Source: Flavihumibacter cheonanensis (lineage in GTDB: Bacteria > Bacteroidota > Bacteroidia > Chitinophagales > Chitinophagaceae). From it: DNA of 64,000 nt. The position numbers and the translations under genes were made by a program. Below are positions 44,616 to 52,796 of this stretch, in pieces. Positions within the stretch are counted from its first letter, which is position 1. Each line of letters begins with the position of its first letter. The DNA is taken from assembly GCF_022352215.1 (NCBI RefSeq), contig NZ_JAKRWF010000003.1, positions 229,854-293,853 on the forward strand, in the 5' to 3' direction. Under the pieces are notes generated by a model, which searched no databases, was not told where the DNA came from, and saw only the letters and a program-made list of their open reading frames with translations.

Positions 44616-45071
44616 GTGATGGAAGTTTTTAGAATATCAAAAGATGTTTTCTCAAACCACCTGCTATCATCTGGAAGAGCTAACTGGTGGAATCAAAAAG
44701 GGCAACAGGTAATTTATTGCGGATCTTCCAGATCACTTTCATCCCTTGAATGTATCGTTCATAAAGGAAGTATTGAACCCTCAGAAATTTATAAAATGAT
44801 GGTCATTTCTATAGCAGATGATGATCATTTAATCAGGCAAATTCAACTAAAAGAGCTACCTGCAAACTGGCGATTATTTGCCGCGTACGGACAGTTACAA
44901 AAAATTGGCTCAGAATGGTATAACAAGAGAGAAAGCTTACTACTAAAAGTTCCCTCTGTTATCATACCATATGAATACAATTTTGTCATCAATACAGAAC
45001 ATCCGGATTTTCAAGAAAAGGTTAAACTGGTAAGAACTGAATCTTATTTCTGGGACACGAGATTATTGTAA
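44616..45071 (+). CDS. RES-domain toxin
   Basis: This is a protein of 151 residues from GTG 44616, or 150 from ATG 44619. RES motifs in order are VFRISKDVF (Arg), SSGRANWWNQKGQQVIYCGS, SLECIVHKG (Glu), and KVPSVIIPYEYNFVINTEHPDF (Ser and Asn). RES toxins degrade NAD+ in known systems. It is coupled to the upstream antitoxin. The R, E and S positions are conserved, so the toxin looks intact. Confidence 0.85.
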   Translation: MMEVFRISKDVFSNHLLSSGRANWWNQKGQQVIYCGSSRSLSSLECIVHKGSIEPSEIYKMMVISIADDDHLIRQIQLKELPANWRLFAAYGQLQKIGSEWYNKRESLLLKVPSVIIPYEYNFVINTEHPDFQEKVKLVRTESYFWDTRLL

Positions 45072-45089
45072 GAACATTAGAGTTCTTAC
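45068..45089 (+). terminator. hairpin at the end of the Xre/RES operon
   Basis: GTAAGAAC (45068-45075) and GTTCTTAC (45082-45089) form a perfect 8-bp stem that overlaps the RES stop codon. No T-run follows, so a protective 3' hairpin is as likely as a terminator. Confidence 0.45.
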
Positions 45090-45145
45090 CCCAGGATAAT
45101 ATTTCCAACCAAGGATATCAGGAATTTCGCCTGAAGACAATCTAA

Positions 45146-45763
45146 ATGAAAACAAGACAAGTTCATTTTTTCTCAGGCATCTTATTGGCCCTCTTTGTTG
45201 GCATTCATTTATTCAATCATTTTATCAGCATTGTTGGTATTGATCGGCATATTGAGTTAATGGATAGCCTTCGAAAATTTTACCGCCATCCTGTTATTGA
45301 AATTATACTGCTGGTTGCGGTGGTGTTTCAAATACTATCCGGACATCAGTTATTCCGAAGGAAGGACAGTAGGAAGGCTACCTTTTTTGATAAACTACAC
45401 CTGTATAGCGGACTATATCTTGCCATTTTCCTGGTTATTCATGTCAGTGCCGTATTGGTTGGAAGGTTCTATTTAAAACTGGATACCAACTTTTACTTTG
45501 GAGCAGCAGGAATTAATAGCTTTCCCGTAAACTTGTTTTTTATACCCTATTATGCTTTGGCCATCCTTTCTTTTTTCGGACACCTGGCAGCCATACACAG
45601 TAAAAAAATGAATCAACCTATATTGGGCCTAAGTCCGGTTCAGCAAGCATGGGCCATTTTGATCCTGGGAGCAGTTTTAACCTTGCTGATCTTTTATGGA
45701 TTGACGAATCAATTCTCCGGCATCGAAATACCCGAGGAGTATCGTATCTTGACGGGGTCATAA
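45146..45763 (+). CDS. five-helix membrane protein with conserved histidines, cytochrome-b-like
   Basis: This is a 205-residue integral membrane protein with about five helices. Histidines sit within or at the ends of helices: FVGIHLFNHF, FQILSGHQLF, LHLYSGLYLAIFLVIHVSAV and FFGHLAAIH. The arrangement resembles the SdhC/FrdC di-haem anchor fold, but no reductase subunits are nearby. The assignment is tentative. It precedes the serine hydrolase gene by 13 bases, and a nitrilase follows, forming a three-gene operon. Confidence 0.6.
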   Translation: MKTRQVHFFSGILLALFVGIHLFNHFISIVGIDRHIELMDSLRKFYRHPVIEIILLVAVVFQILSGHQLFRRKDSRKATFFDKLHLYSGLYLAIFLVIHVSAVLVGRFYLKLDTNFYFGAAGINSFPVNLFFIPYYALAILSFFGHLAAIHSKKMNQPILGLSPVQQAWAILILGAVLTLLIFYGLTNQFSGIEIPEEYRILTGS

Positions 45764-45776
45764 GCAGTTGCCTCAG

Positions 45777-47051
45777 ATGAAATCAATCCTTCTCTCCATA
45801 TTTCTTTGGCTGTATATAAGCACCTCTTGCGCCCAGCAAATCAATAACAGGAAGCTGGACAGTTTTTTAACAACGCTTTCTTCCAAAGGTGTAGCGATGG
45901 GAAGCCTTGCTATCTCAAAAAACGGACAGCTTGTTTACAGGAAAGAATTAGGTCCTGCTAGCCAATACAGAATTGGATCCGTAACCAAATTATTTACTGC
46001 TGTACTCGTATTTCAACTAATTGAAGAAAGAAAACTATCCTTAGACCAGAAGCTAAGCAGGTTTTATCCTGATCTCCCCAATGCTGCCTCTGTATCCATC
46101 GAAGACATGCTTTATCACAGAAGTGGGTTGCACGATTATACCAAGGATACGGATTTCACTACCTGGATGGATCAACCGAAATCGCAAGCTGAACTTTTAA
46201 CTATTATCAGGCAAAAAGGAAGTGATTTCCTACCACGTGAAAGATCGGAATACAGCAATAGCAACTTTCTTTTACTTGGGTATATTATTGAAAAGATTTC
46301 AAAGGCAAGCTATGCGGAGGTCTTAAAGAAACGAATAATTGATCCGCTCCAATTAACGAATACATGGTTCGGAACTGAAGCAAGTATAAAAAAGCCGCAA
46401 GTCCCTTCATTCAAATACAATAATGGAAATTGGATACCCGAAAAGTCAACCGATTTACGCATTCATGGAGGGGCAGGTGCTATTATATCCCGCCCGGAAG
46501 ATTTGATTCTTTTCATCAATGCCCTGTTTACCAACAAACTCATCACCCAGGCAAGCTTAGCAAGAATGGAGACAATTGTAAATGAGTATGGAATGGGGAT
46601 CTTTGCCAACAAATATGGCAGTAAAAAAAGTTATGGGCACAATGGAAGAATAGAAGAATTCTATACGGCGGTCTGGCATTACCCGGAAGACGGTTTATCC
46701 ATTTCCTATTGTACTAATGGCATACATTATCCACGCACGGATCTGATAGAAGGAGTACTGAAAATCTGCTTTGATGAGCCCTTTTATCTTCCCTTCGGCA
46801 ATAACAAGAAAATATATCTGAATAACTATACCGGAACCTATTCAAATGAGCAGATAACAGTGAAATGTACTGTGACAGGGACGCGATTAGCTGCTGAAAC
46901 CAAGGGCATCGTTTTTGAACTGGAACCAATTGCCGAGAACTATTTTATGCATTCATCCAGCGGGTATTATTTTGAATTCTTCCCTCAACGGGGTGAATTA
47001 CAGATCAAGGAAACAGACAATATCTACTATCTCAAAAAGACCAGGGAATGA
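45777..47051 (+). CDS. serine hydrolase (beta-lactamase-like) lipoprotein
   Basis: The 424 residues start at ATG 45777, three codons after a TTG. The lipobox is LWLYISTSC. S-x-x-K is YRIGSVTKLFTAV, Y-x-N is RSEYSNSNFLLLGY, and the KTG equivalent is KKSYGHNGRIEEF. The C-terminal ~100 residues form a small beta domain (LNNYTGTYSNEQITVKCTV). Its stop overlaps the start of the nitrilase gene. The pairing may point to a peptide- or amide-processing role, but this is inference. Confidence 0.85.
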   Translation: MKSILLSIFLWLYISTSCAQQINNRKLDSFLTTLSSKGVAMGSLAISKNGQLVYRKELGPASQYRIGSVTKLFTAVLVFQLIEERKLSLDQKLSRFYPDLPNAASVSIEDMLYHRSGLHDYTKDTDFTTWMDQPKSQAELLTIIRQKGSDFLPRERSEYSNSNFLLLGYIIEKISKASYAEVLKKRIIDPLQLTNTWFGTEASIKKPQVPSFKYNNGNWIPEKSTDLRIHGGAGAIISRPEDLILFINALFTNKLITQASLARMETIVNEYGMGIFANKYGSKKSYGHNGRIEEFYTAVWHYPEDGLSISYCTNGIHYPRTDLIEGVLKICFDEPFYLPFGNNKKIYLNNYTGTYSNEQITVKCTVTGTRLAAETKGIVFELEPIAENYFMHSSSGYYFEFFPQRGELQIKETDNIYYLKKTRE

Positions 47052-47776
47052 AAATAAGTCTGGCACAAATAAAGCCGGTAAAAGGAAATACCGAAGCCAA
47101 TCTGGCAATTCATAAAAACTATATCAGGCAGGCTGCACAAGCAGGTTCGGATTGTGTCTTTTTTCCGGAATTATCCATTACCAGTTATGAATCTGCACTG
47201 GCGGAACAGCTGGCAATGAAGGAGGGCGATACAATCCTGGATGAACTCCAGGAACTAAGCAATCAGTTATCCATATCGATCGGCGTGGGTATGCCAATTG
47301 CTGGCAGGAAAAAGCCAAAGATTGGTATGGCCATTTTTCAGCCTCTGCAAATGCGACACTACTATTTCAAACAGCAGCTACACTCGGATGAGTTTCCATT
47401 TTTTGAAGCCGGCGAACAGCAGGTATTAATCCCGGTTAAAAATTACCAGATCGCACCTGCCATTTGTTATGAGAGCCTGCAACCGGATCATTCAGAGAAC
47501 GCGTATCAGCTGGGTGCCAATCTTTATTTGGCAAGTGTAGCCAAATCTCAACAGGGAGTAGATAAGGCGATGGCTTATTTTTCATCAATCGCCCGCAAGT
47601 ATTCCATACCCGTTATGATGGTAAACTGTATCGGACCCTGTGATGATTTTGAGGCTGCCGGACAAACTGCGATCTGGTCGAATGAAGGAAATTTAATCGA
47701 ACAGCTAGGCAATAAACAAGAGGGACTGCTTTTCTATGAAACTGACAAGGATAAGGCAAGCACGCTACTTATCTAG
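47048..47776 (+). CDS. carbon-nitrogen hydrolase (nitrilase superfamily)
   Basis: The 242 residues carry the Glu-Lys-Cys triad: VFFPELSITSYE (Glu), RHYYFKQQLHSDE (Lys) and IAPAICYESLQPD (Cys). The protein is cytoplasmic and acts on amides or nitriles of unknown identity. It is translationally coupled to the serine hydrolase gene by a four-base overlap. Confidence 0.9.
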   Translation: MKISLAQIKPVKGNTEANLAIHKNYIRQAAQAGSDCVFFPELSITSYESALAEQLAMKEGDTILDELQELSNQLSISIGVGMPIAGRKKPKIGMAIFQPLQMRHYYFKQQLHSDEFPFFEAGEQQVLIPVKNYQIAPAICYESLQPDHSENAYQLGANLYLASVAKSQQGVDKAMAYFSSIARKYSIPVMMVNCIGPCDDFEAAGQTAIWSNEGNLIEQLGNKQEGLLFYETDKDKASTLLI

Positions 47777-47855
47777 ATGCTATATATTCAGTTAAAAAAT
47801 GAGCAGAAGCTGCGCCAGGGCAATACGGAATCTTAGTCAATTGTAATTTTACTTT

Positions 47856-48323
47856 ATGGAAACAAGTAAAAAAGTAGAAACCAATTGGTACCCGGAGAAA
47901 TCTTTGTTGGTAACGCAGCTCAGTGGCATTTTGGAAAAATCGGATATTGAAAATTGGGAAGAGGAATTTGTAAGTACCCTCGAACATATGGAAGCCAATA
48001 CCCAATTCAAGTTATTTGTAAACCTGCATGGATTTACTGCCGCCAACCTGGAAGCGCATAAAAGATTCAGGTCGGTTATTCCACTCACGCTGGCAAACTA
48101 TGGATGGAAAGAGGGATATGTAAATTTATTTGAAGAAGAAGCAAAACAAATGACCATTAGAACTAATCGTGGTATACAATGTATAGGTGTTGCCCATTCT
48201 CACCAGGATCAAACAAAAATGGATCTGTATGAATCCAGGTTTAGCACGGAACAGGAACATTATTTTGTAGATCCTGCAGCAGCCAGAGATTGGATTGAAA
48301 AACTTCAATACAGCGAATTATGA
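47856..48323 (+). CDS. SpoIIAA/STAS-like hypothetical protein
   Basis: The 155 residues read like a STAS-type fold: a short strand ([20 protein letters not shown]), a helix ([20 protein letters not shown]), then [20 protein letters not shown]. No phosphorylatable serine motif stands out. It overlaps the following DUF2200 gene by four bases. Function unknown. Confidence 0.6.
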   Translation: METSKKVETNWYPEKSLLVTQLSGILEKSDIENWEEEFVSTLEHMEANTQFKLFVNLHGFTAANLEAHKRFRSVIPLTLANYGWKEGYVNLFEEEAKQMTIRTNRGIQCIGVAHSHQDQTKMDLYESRFSTEQEHYFVDPAAARDWIEKLQYSEL

Positions 48324-48685
48324 AATCAACTGCCGCACATGATGAAAAAATTGCCAGGATGAGCTTTGCTTCTGTCTATCCTCACTATCTAACTAAGGTG
48401 GAGAAAAAAGGCAGAACAAAGGCGGAATTACACCAGGTGATTCAATGGCTGACTGGTTTTAGTGATGCCAGGATTCAGGAATTGATTGAACAAAAAGTCA
48501 GTTTCGAAGCTTTTTTTCAGCAGGCAACAATGAATCCGAATGCGCATCTGATAACCGGACTGATTTGCGGCTATCGGGTAGAGGAAATTGAGAATCCGCT
48601 TACCCAACAGGTACGATACCTGGATAAGCTGGTGGATGAATTGGCCAAGGGTAAAAAAATGGAAAAGATATTACGCGAATCCTGA
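48320..48685 (+). CDS. DUF2200 family protein
   Basis: The 121 residues match the DUF2200 pattern: [33 protein letters not shown], then [20 protein letters not shown]. Short soluble proteins of this family have no assigned function that I know of. It is coupled to the upstream gene by an ATGA overlap. Confidence 0.8.
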   Translation: MKSTAAHDEKIARMSFASVYPHYLTKVEKKGRTKAELHQVIQWLTGFSDARIQELIEQKVSFEAFFQQATMNPNAHLITGLICGYRVEEIENPLTQQVRYLDKLVDELAKGKKMEKILRES

Positions 48686-48700
48686 TATTCGGGTACAATT

Positions 48701-49237
48701 ATGCCAACTAATAACTTCTGTCAAGAACTATGGAATCAGTTTGGAGCGTGCATTGATATGCTCACGAATTGTATTCACACTGTTCCGGATGATTTCTTCT
48801 CCCATCATAAGCGTGCCTATTATCTCAGTTTTCACACCATCGTTTTCCTTGATTATTATTCCAGTTTTCCACCGTCAAGCTTCACTCCGCTATTATCGTT
48901 TACACAACTTCCTGTTGAGCAAAGGCCAGCTGAATCTATTGGAGATATGATACCGGATGTGATTTACACAAAAGAAGAATTATTGCAGTATGTAGAGGTC
49001 ATTCGCGCAAAATGTAAGGGGCTTGTATTTTCACTAACCGGAGATACTACACAACCACGCTTCACAGAAGGTTCTGAAGAAGGGGATATGGACTACTCTT
49101 TTCTTGAAATATTGCTTTACAATCTGCGTCATACAGCTCACCATGTAGGACAACTGCAACTGATAATCCGGCAGGAACTGAATCAGCATACGGAGTGGTC
49201 CTTTCGGGAAGGTGATATTAGTTGTATAAAAAAATAA
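48701..49237 (+). CDS. DinB-family protein
   Basis: The 178 residues form a four-helix DinB/YfiT-type fold. The putative metal-binding histidines are in YYLSFHTIVFLDYY and LYNLRHTAHHVGQLQLIIRQ. DinB-like proteins are often thiol-dependent enzymes or stress proteins. It begins 15 bases after the DUF2200 gene. Confidence 0.8.
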   Translation: MPTNNFCQELWNQFGACIDMLTNCIHTVPDDFFSHHKRAYYLSFHTIVFLDYYSSFPPSSFTPLLSFTQLPVEQRPAESIGDMIPDVIYTKEELLQYVEVIRAKCKGLVFSLTGDTTQPRFTEGSEEGDMDYSFLEILLYNLRHTAHHVGQLQLIIRQELNQHTEWSFREGDISCIKK

Positions 49238-49249
49238 AATAATCATTCT

Positions 49250-49729
49250 ATGTCTGTTGCTCCCCTTGTGAATAAAAGCTACCTTCTTGAAAAAATTCCA
49301 GGAAAAGGGGGCTGGACCTATGTTGCACTGCCGGAGATTCGTCAAAATAAAGAAAAGCCGTTTGGATGGGTTAGAGTCAAAGGAACAATCGATGGTTATC
49401 CAATACAACGTTATCACCTGATGCCGATGGGCAATGGCTTATTATTCCTGCCAGTTAAGGCGGAAATCCGGAAGAAAATAAAAAAACAGGCTGGAGACAA
49501 GGTTCATGTAATTTTATTCCCGGATGATGATCAACTTGAAATACCGCAAGATTTGCTTGATTGCCTGAAAGACGAACCAGCAGCGTATACCTATTTTCAA
49601 ACTCTCAACGAATCCGACCAGGAAAAATGGGTGAAATGGATATACGAGGCCAAAACCGAATCAACAAGGATAGAGCGGATTAATAAATTAGTTCGGCAAT
49701 TTGTAGAAAAAAACTCATTTATTCCTTAG
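49250..49729 (+). CDS. DUF1905 / YdeI (OmpD-associated)-like protein
   Basis: The 159 residues have an N-terminal DUF1905 part (LLEKIPGKGGWTYVALPEIR, then GWVRVKGTIDGYPIQRYHLM and VKAEIRKKIKKQAGDKVHVI). A YdeI-like helical tail (LLDCLKDEPAAYTYFQTLNE, then WVKWIYEAKTESTRIERINK) follows. Members are loosely linked to antimicrobial-peptide protection. The last 15 bases overlap the convergent S41 gene. Confidence 0.8.
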   Translation: MSVAPLVNKSYLLEKIPGKGGWTYVALPEIRQNKEKPFGWVRVKGTIDGYPIQRYHLMPMGNGLLFLPVKAEIRKKIKKQAGDKVHVILFPDDDQLEIPQDLLDCLKDEPAAYTYFQTLNESDQEKWVKWIYEAKTESTRIERINKLVRQFVEKNSFIP

Positions 49730-50713
49730 CCATTTGATAGCTTCCAATACTTTTTTATCCTGATCCAGCAAAAATGGATTATCGCCACCAATAACTTCCA
49801 TATCTGGAAGTATACTGGAATTATATGCCTTCCCATTCCTATCTAGCATATAGCCGGTAGCTAACACCAGCGTAATGTCAGGCGCTAGCGGAAAGCTATT
49901 ATTATTGGTTACATACCCTGCAGATGGCTCTCCCATTAAAATTGCATTTTTTCTGCCTTTAAATGCAAGTGCAACTACCTCTGCTGAGCTCGCAGTTTTG
50001 GGCCCCATCAAAACCACAACAGGTAGATTTTTATCAGTTAGTCCACAAGTATTTTTTTCAATCGAAAATGTTTGATTGTATCCAATTACCTTGGTATCCT
50101 TTATCCTGATTTTATCATCTGTACGACCATCTGTATATCGAATTCCGCCTGCTTGTCCGTCTCCAATTAACCAAGACAAGCTGTTCAGCATAAACCAGCT
50201 ATTCCCTCCTGTATTTAACCGGAGATCAATTATCCATCCATCAATTGTTGCGGGATCGATTGTACACAAGCTGTCAATCAGGATTTGTGTTACATAGGAA
50301 ACATTTTTTGTTGTACCTCCCGGTACCCTGAAATATCCAATATTACCGAAGCGCTTTACGAGAATCTTTGGAGCATATTTTATGGCTGAGTCAATCAACT
50401 TATCTACAACAACAGATCTCCTGCCCTCTTCCCATTTTATAAACTTGTTCTTCACTTGAAAACCACCATGATAATCATCAATCTGTCTAAAAACTGATTT
50501 TAATTTGTAAAGAACAGAATCTCTTTCTGTTTGCCCCTTAGTATCTTTATACACAGCTGTACGAATTTCACTCCAGTTGACTTGTTTTCTATTTATAGCA
50601 TGCTGCTCCATGATAGATAAAGAAGAATCCACCAACCATTTCAATGACTGAACTGGCTGGGCAGCTACCAAAAATCTTGAAAACAAAAGAATGATAACAC
50701 TAACTATTTTCAT
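49715..50713 (-). CDS. exported S41-family peptidase
   Basis: The 332 residues have a signal peptide (IILLFSRFLVAAQ). S41 core motifs are IDGWIIDLRLNTGGNSWFML, then VVLMGPKTASSAEVVALAFK (Ser nucleophile) and ILMGEPSAGYVTNNNSFPL. It is the third S41-type enzyme in the window. Its end overlaps the YdeI-like gene; its start is divergent from a Crp-family gene across 82 bases with no perfect TAnnTTTG. Confidence 0.88.
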   Translation of the reverse strand: MKIVSVIILLFSRFLVAAQPVQSLKWLVDSSLSIMEQHAINRKQVNWSEIRTAVYKDTKGQTERDSVLYKLKSVFRQIDDYHGGFQVKNKFIKWEEGRRSVVVDKLIDSAIKYAPKILVKRFGNIGYFRVPGGTTKNVSYVTQILIDSLCTIDPATIDGWIIDLRLNTGGNSWFMLNSLSWLIGDGQAGGIRYTDGRTDDKIRIKDTKVIGYNQTFSIEKNTCGLTDKNLPVVVLMGPKTASSAEVVALAFKGRKNAILMGEPSAGYVTNNNSFPLAPDITLVLATGYMLDRNGKAYNSSILPDMEVIGGDNPFLLDQDKKVLEAIKWLRNK

Positions 50714-50795
50714 TCAATACAACTGTATTTTTTTATAAAACTATAATAAATTCATTTTGCTCCTTGAGGTTAACAATCATTTATAGGGAAAACTA

Positions 50796-51359
50796 ATGGA
50801 AGCGCTGAAATCATATATCCGATCGATCAAACCCCTCTCTGATAACAGTTGGAATATCCTCCAGTCCTGTTTCACAGAAAGGACATTCAAAAAAGGAGAA
50901 CTGTTAGTAAAAGAAGGGCAGATATGCCAATCCATTTTCTTTATAGTGGAGGGATCCTGTAAATCTTTTCACAATCTGGATGGAAAAGAAATCAACACCG
51001 CATTCCATTTCGAAAATGATTTTGCAACCAATATCCAGAGTCTTACCAGTCAACAGCCTTCCACCAGCTCCATCAAGGCCCTGGAGAAAACAACAGTAGT
51101 TATTCTAAACAAAAACAAGCTCCTGGCTGCCTATTCAGCATCACATGAAATTGAAAGCTTTGGGAGAAAAGTGCTGGAATTGTTGCTTACCCGCCAAACC
51201 CTTCATACCGAAAGTTTCAAATTATTGGCACCAAAACAACGATTTGAACACCTGGTGGCAACCCAACCAGATTTACTTCAAAGAGTCTCTCTCACGCAGC
51301 TAGCTTCCTATTTAGGAATTAGCCGGGAATCACTCAGCCGCTTTCGTTCAGCCCGCTGA
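50796..51359 (+). CDS. Crp/Fnr-family transcriptional regulator
   Basis: The 187 residues comprise a cyclic-nucleotide-binding-like beta-roll (KGELLVKEGQICQSIFFIVE), a dimerisation helix, and the HTH LLQRVSLTQLASYLGISRES. The effector-binding residues of cAMP receptors are not evident. It precedes a SnoaL-like gene by 67 bases, matching the Crp/CPBP layout at 41 kb. It may regulate that gene. Confidence 0.88.
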   Translation: MEALKSYIRSIKPLSDNSWNILQSCFTERTFKKGELLVKEGQICQSIFFIVEGSCKSFHNLDGKEINTAFHFENDFATNIQSLTSQQPSTSSIKALEKTTVVILNKNKLLAAYSASHEIESFGRKVLELLLTRQTLHTESFKLLAPKQRFEHLVATQPDLLQRVSLTQLASYLGISRESLSRFRSAR

Positions 51360-51363
51360 TTTT

Positions 51364-51424
51364 GTGATTTTTGACGCAGGTATCGCTTTGCTGCCTGCTC
51401 CAATTTTGTGCAATAAAAAATCAC
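51364..51424 (+). promoter_or_regulatory. long-range inverted repeat between the second Crp gene and its neighbour
   Basis: GTGATTTTT (51364-51372) and AAAAATCAC (51416-51424) are perfect nine-base arms 43 bases apart, filling the gap almost to the ATG at 51427. It could fold the leader so that the start codon is occluded. Confidence 0.45.
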
Positions 51425-51426
51425 CA

Positions 51427-51840
51427 ATGGAGCAATCATTACTTATTAAAGCATTCCTGCATGAAATCTGGAACCAGCAGGCATTTGACAAAATCGACAC
51501 GTATTTACACCCTGATTTTGAGGATCATTCTCTACCGGCTTCCTATCCACGTGGAAAAGAAGGCACCATTCAATGGATAAAGCAAACAGGTAGCTCATTC
51601 AGCCACCTGAGTTTTATTGAAAGCCAGGTAACTGAAGACAACCAGTGCATGATAAGAATACGAATGCACTTAGTGCATATTGGCAACTGGCGTAACATCG
51701 AGCCAACCCAGGCCGAGATTGAATGTGTTGGTTATCGCCATTTTATCCTGAAAGATGGAAAAATCAAAGCGCATTATGCATTGATTGATGGCCAATCGAT
51801 AGAAAGTCAAATCCGGCAAAAGAACACGAGTAAGACATAG
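51427..51840 (+). CDS. SnoaL-like (NTF2-fold) protein
   Basis: The 137 residues start at ATG 51427. The pattern FLHEIWNQQAFDKIDTYLHP, DFEDHSLPASYPRGKEGTIQ and YRHFILKDGKIKAHYALIDG is typical of SnoaL polyketide-cyclase-like proteins. Members may be cyclases, isomerases or plain binding proteins; activity unknown. It is probably controlled by the Crp-type gene upstream. Confidence 0.8.
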   Translation: MEQSLLIKAFLHEIWNQQAFDKIDTYLHPDFEDHSLPASYPRGKEGTIQWIKQTGSSFSHLSFIESQVTEDNQCMIRIRMHLVHIGNWRNIEPTQAEIECVGYRHFILKDGKIKAHYALIDGQSIESQIRQKNTSKT

Positions 51841-51867
51841 GCAATTAAATTTTATTTATTTTGGAGT

Positions 51868-52341
51868 ATGGCAGGAATAGCATGCAGCCGACTGACTTAT
51901 AATCAATCTGATGTCTTTCAGCAAATAGCCAACTGGTACCAGATGGAATGGAAATTTCCTCTGGAGACAACGCTAACCAGGCTGGCTACCATTACACCGC
52001 TAAAAGATCAGTTTCAACTTGTCATGACCAGGGATGGAGTTCCTATTGGAACAGCTGGCGTATACAATAACGTGCGTATCCTGGAAAAGATACCGAGGCT
52101 GAAAATCTATACATATTGGCTTGCTTTGGTTTACACGATTCCGACGGAAAGAGGTAAGGGATTCGGTGCCTTGCTTTGTAAAAATGTAGAAGAAGAAGCG
52201 AAAAAAGAGGGCATAACAAAACTCCATTTATATACGGATACGGCTGAATCACTTTACAAAAGATGCGGTTGGCAGGTATTGGAACGAATGGAGGTTGAGT
52301 CAAGAAACATAGTTGTGATGGAAAAAAATTTAGCCAGATGA
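51868..52341 (+). CDS. GNAT-family N-acetyltransferase
   Basis: The 157 residues have the acetyl-CoA-binding loop TERGKGFGALLCKNVEEEAK (Q/R-x-x-G-x-G), with YTDTAESLYKRCGWQVLERM as the following strand-helix. The acceptor substrate is unknown. Its stop overlaps the start of the methyltransferase gene (ATGA). Confidence 0.88.
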   Translation: MAGIACSRLTYNQSDVFQQIANWYQMEWKFPLETTLTRLATITPLKDQFQLVMTRDGVPIGTAGVYNNVRILEKIPRLKIYTYWLALVYTIPTERGKGFGALLCKNVEEEAKKEGITKLHLYTDTAESLYKRCGWQVLERMEVESRNIVVMEKNLAR

Positions 52342-52772
52342 TCTCAAATAGGCTTTTGGCAGTTTTACATGCACTCCCTCTTAAAGAGGGAATCAGGGTA
52401 CTGGAAATCGGCTGTGGTCCCGGTGTATTAGCCAGAGCAATAGCCAACCAGATTGGAGAAGGTTTTGTATTGGGAATTGATCGATCTGATAAGGCAATTC
52501 AGCAAGCCATTAAAAATTCCACACTGGAAATCGAATCAGGGAAATTGGCGTTTAAAAAGATGGCCATTGAAAATTTTAAACTTGATTCAACCGAGCCATT
52601 GTTTGATTTGGCGGTTGCAATACGGGTTGGCGCTTTGGATGGCCGGCATCCTGAATTGGCACATAAAGCATTTGCCAATATAGTAAGTGTACTTAGTAAA
52701 AAAGGTAAACTATTTATTGATGGTCCTGAGATAATTCAGGAAATTGATCTTATGCATTTCAAAAAAAATTAG
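52338..52772 (+). CDS. small class I SAM-dependent methyltransferase
   Basis: The 144 residues cover motif I (IRVLEIGCGPGVLARAIANQ), motif II (GFVLGIDRSDKAIQQAIKN) and a motif-IV-like FDLAVAIRVGALDG. The chain is shorter than usual (about 190 residues or more) and ends soon after a SKKGKLFIDGPEII strand, so part of the substrate-binding region may be absent. It is coupled to the acetyltransferase gene. Confidence 0.82.
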   Translation: MISNRLLAVLHALPLKEGIRVLEIGCGPGVLARAIANQIGEGFVLGIDRSDKAIQQAIKNSTLEIESGKLAFKKMAIENFKLDSTEPLFDLAVAIRVGALDGRHPELAHKAFANIVSVLSKKGKLFIDGPEIIQEIDLMHFKKN

Positions 52773-52796
52773 ACCCTATCTATCATCAACTATAAT

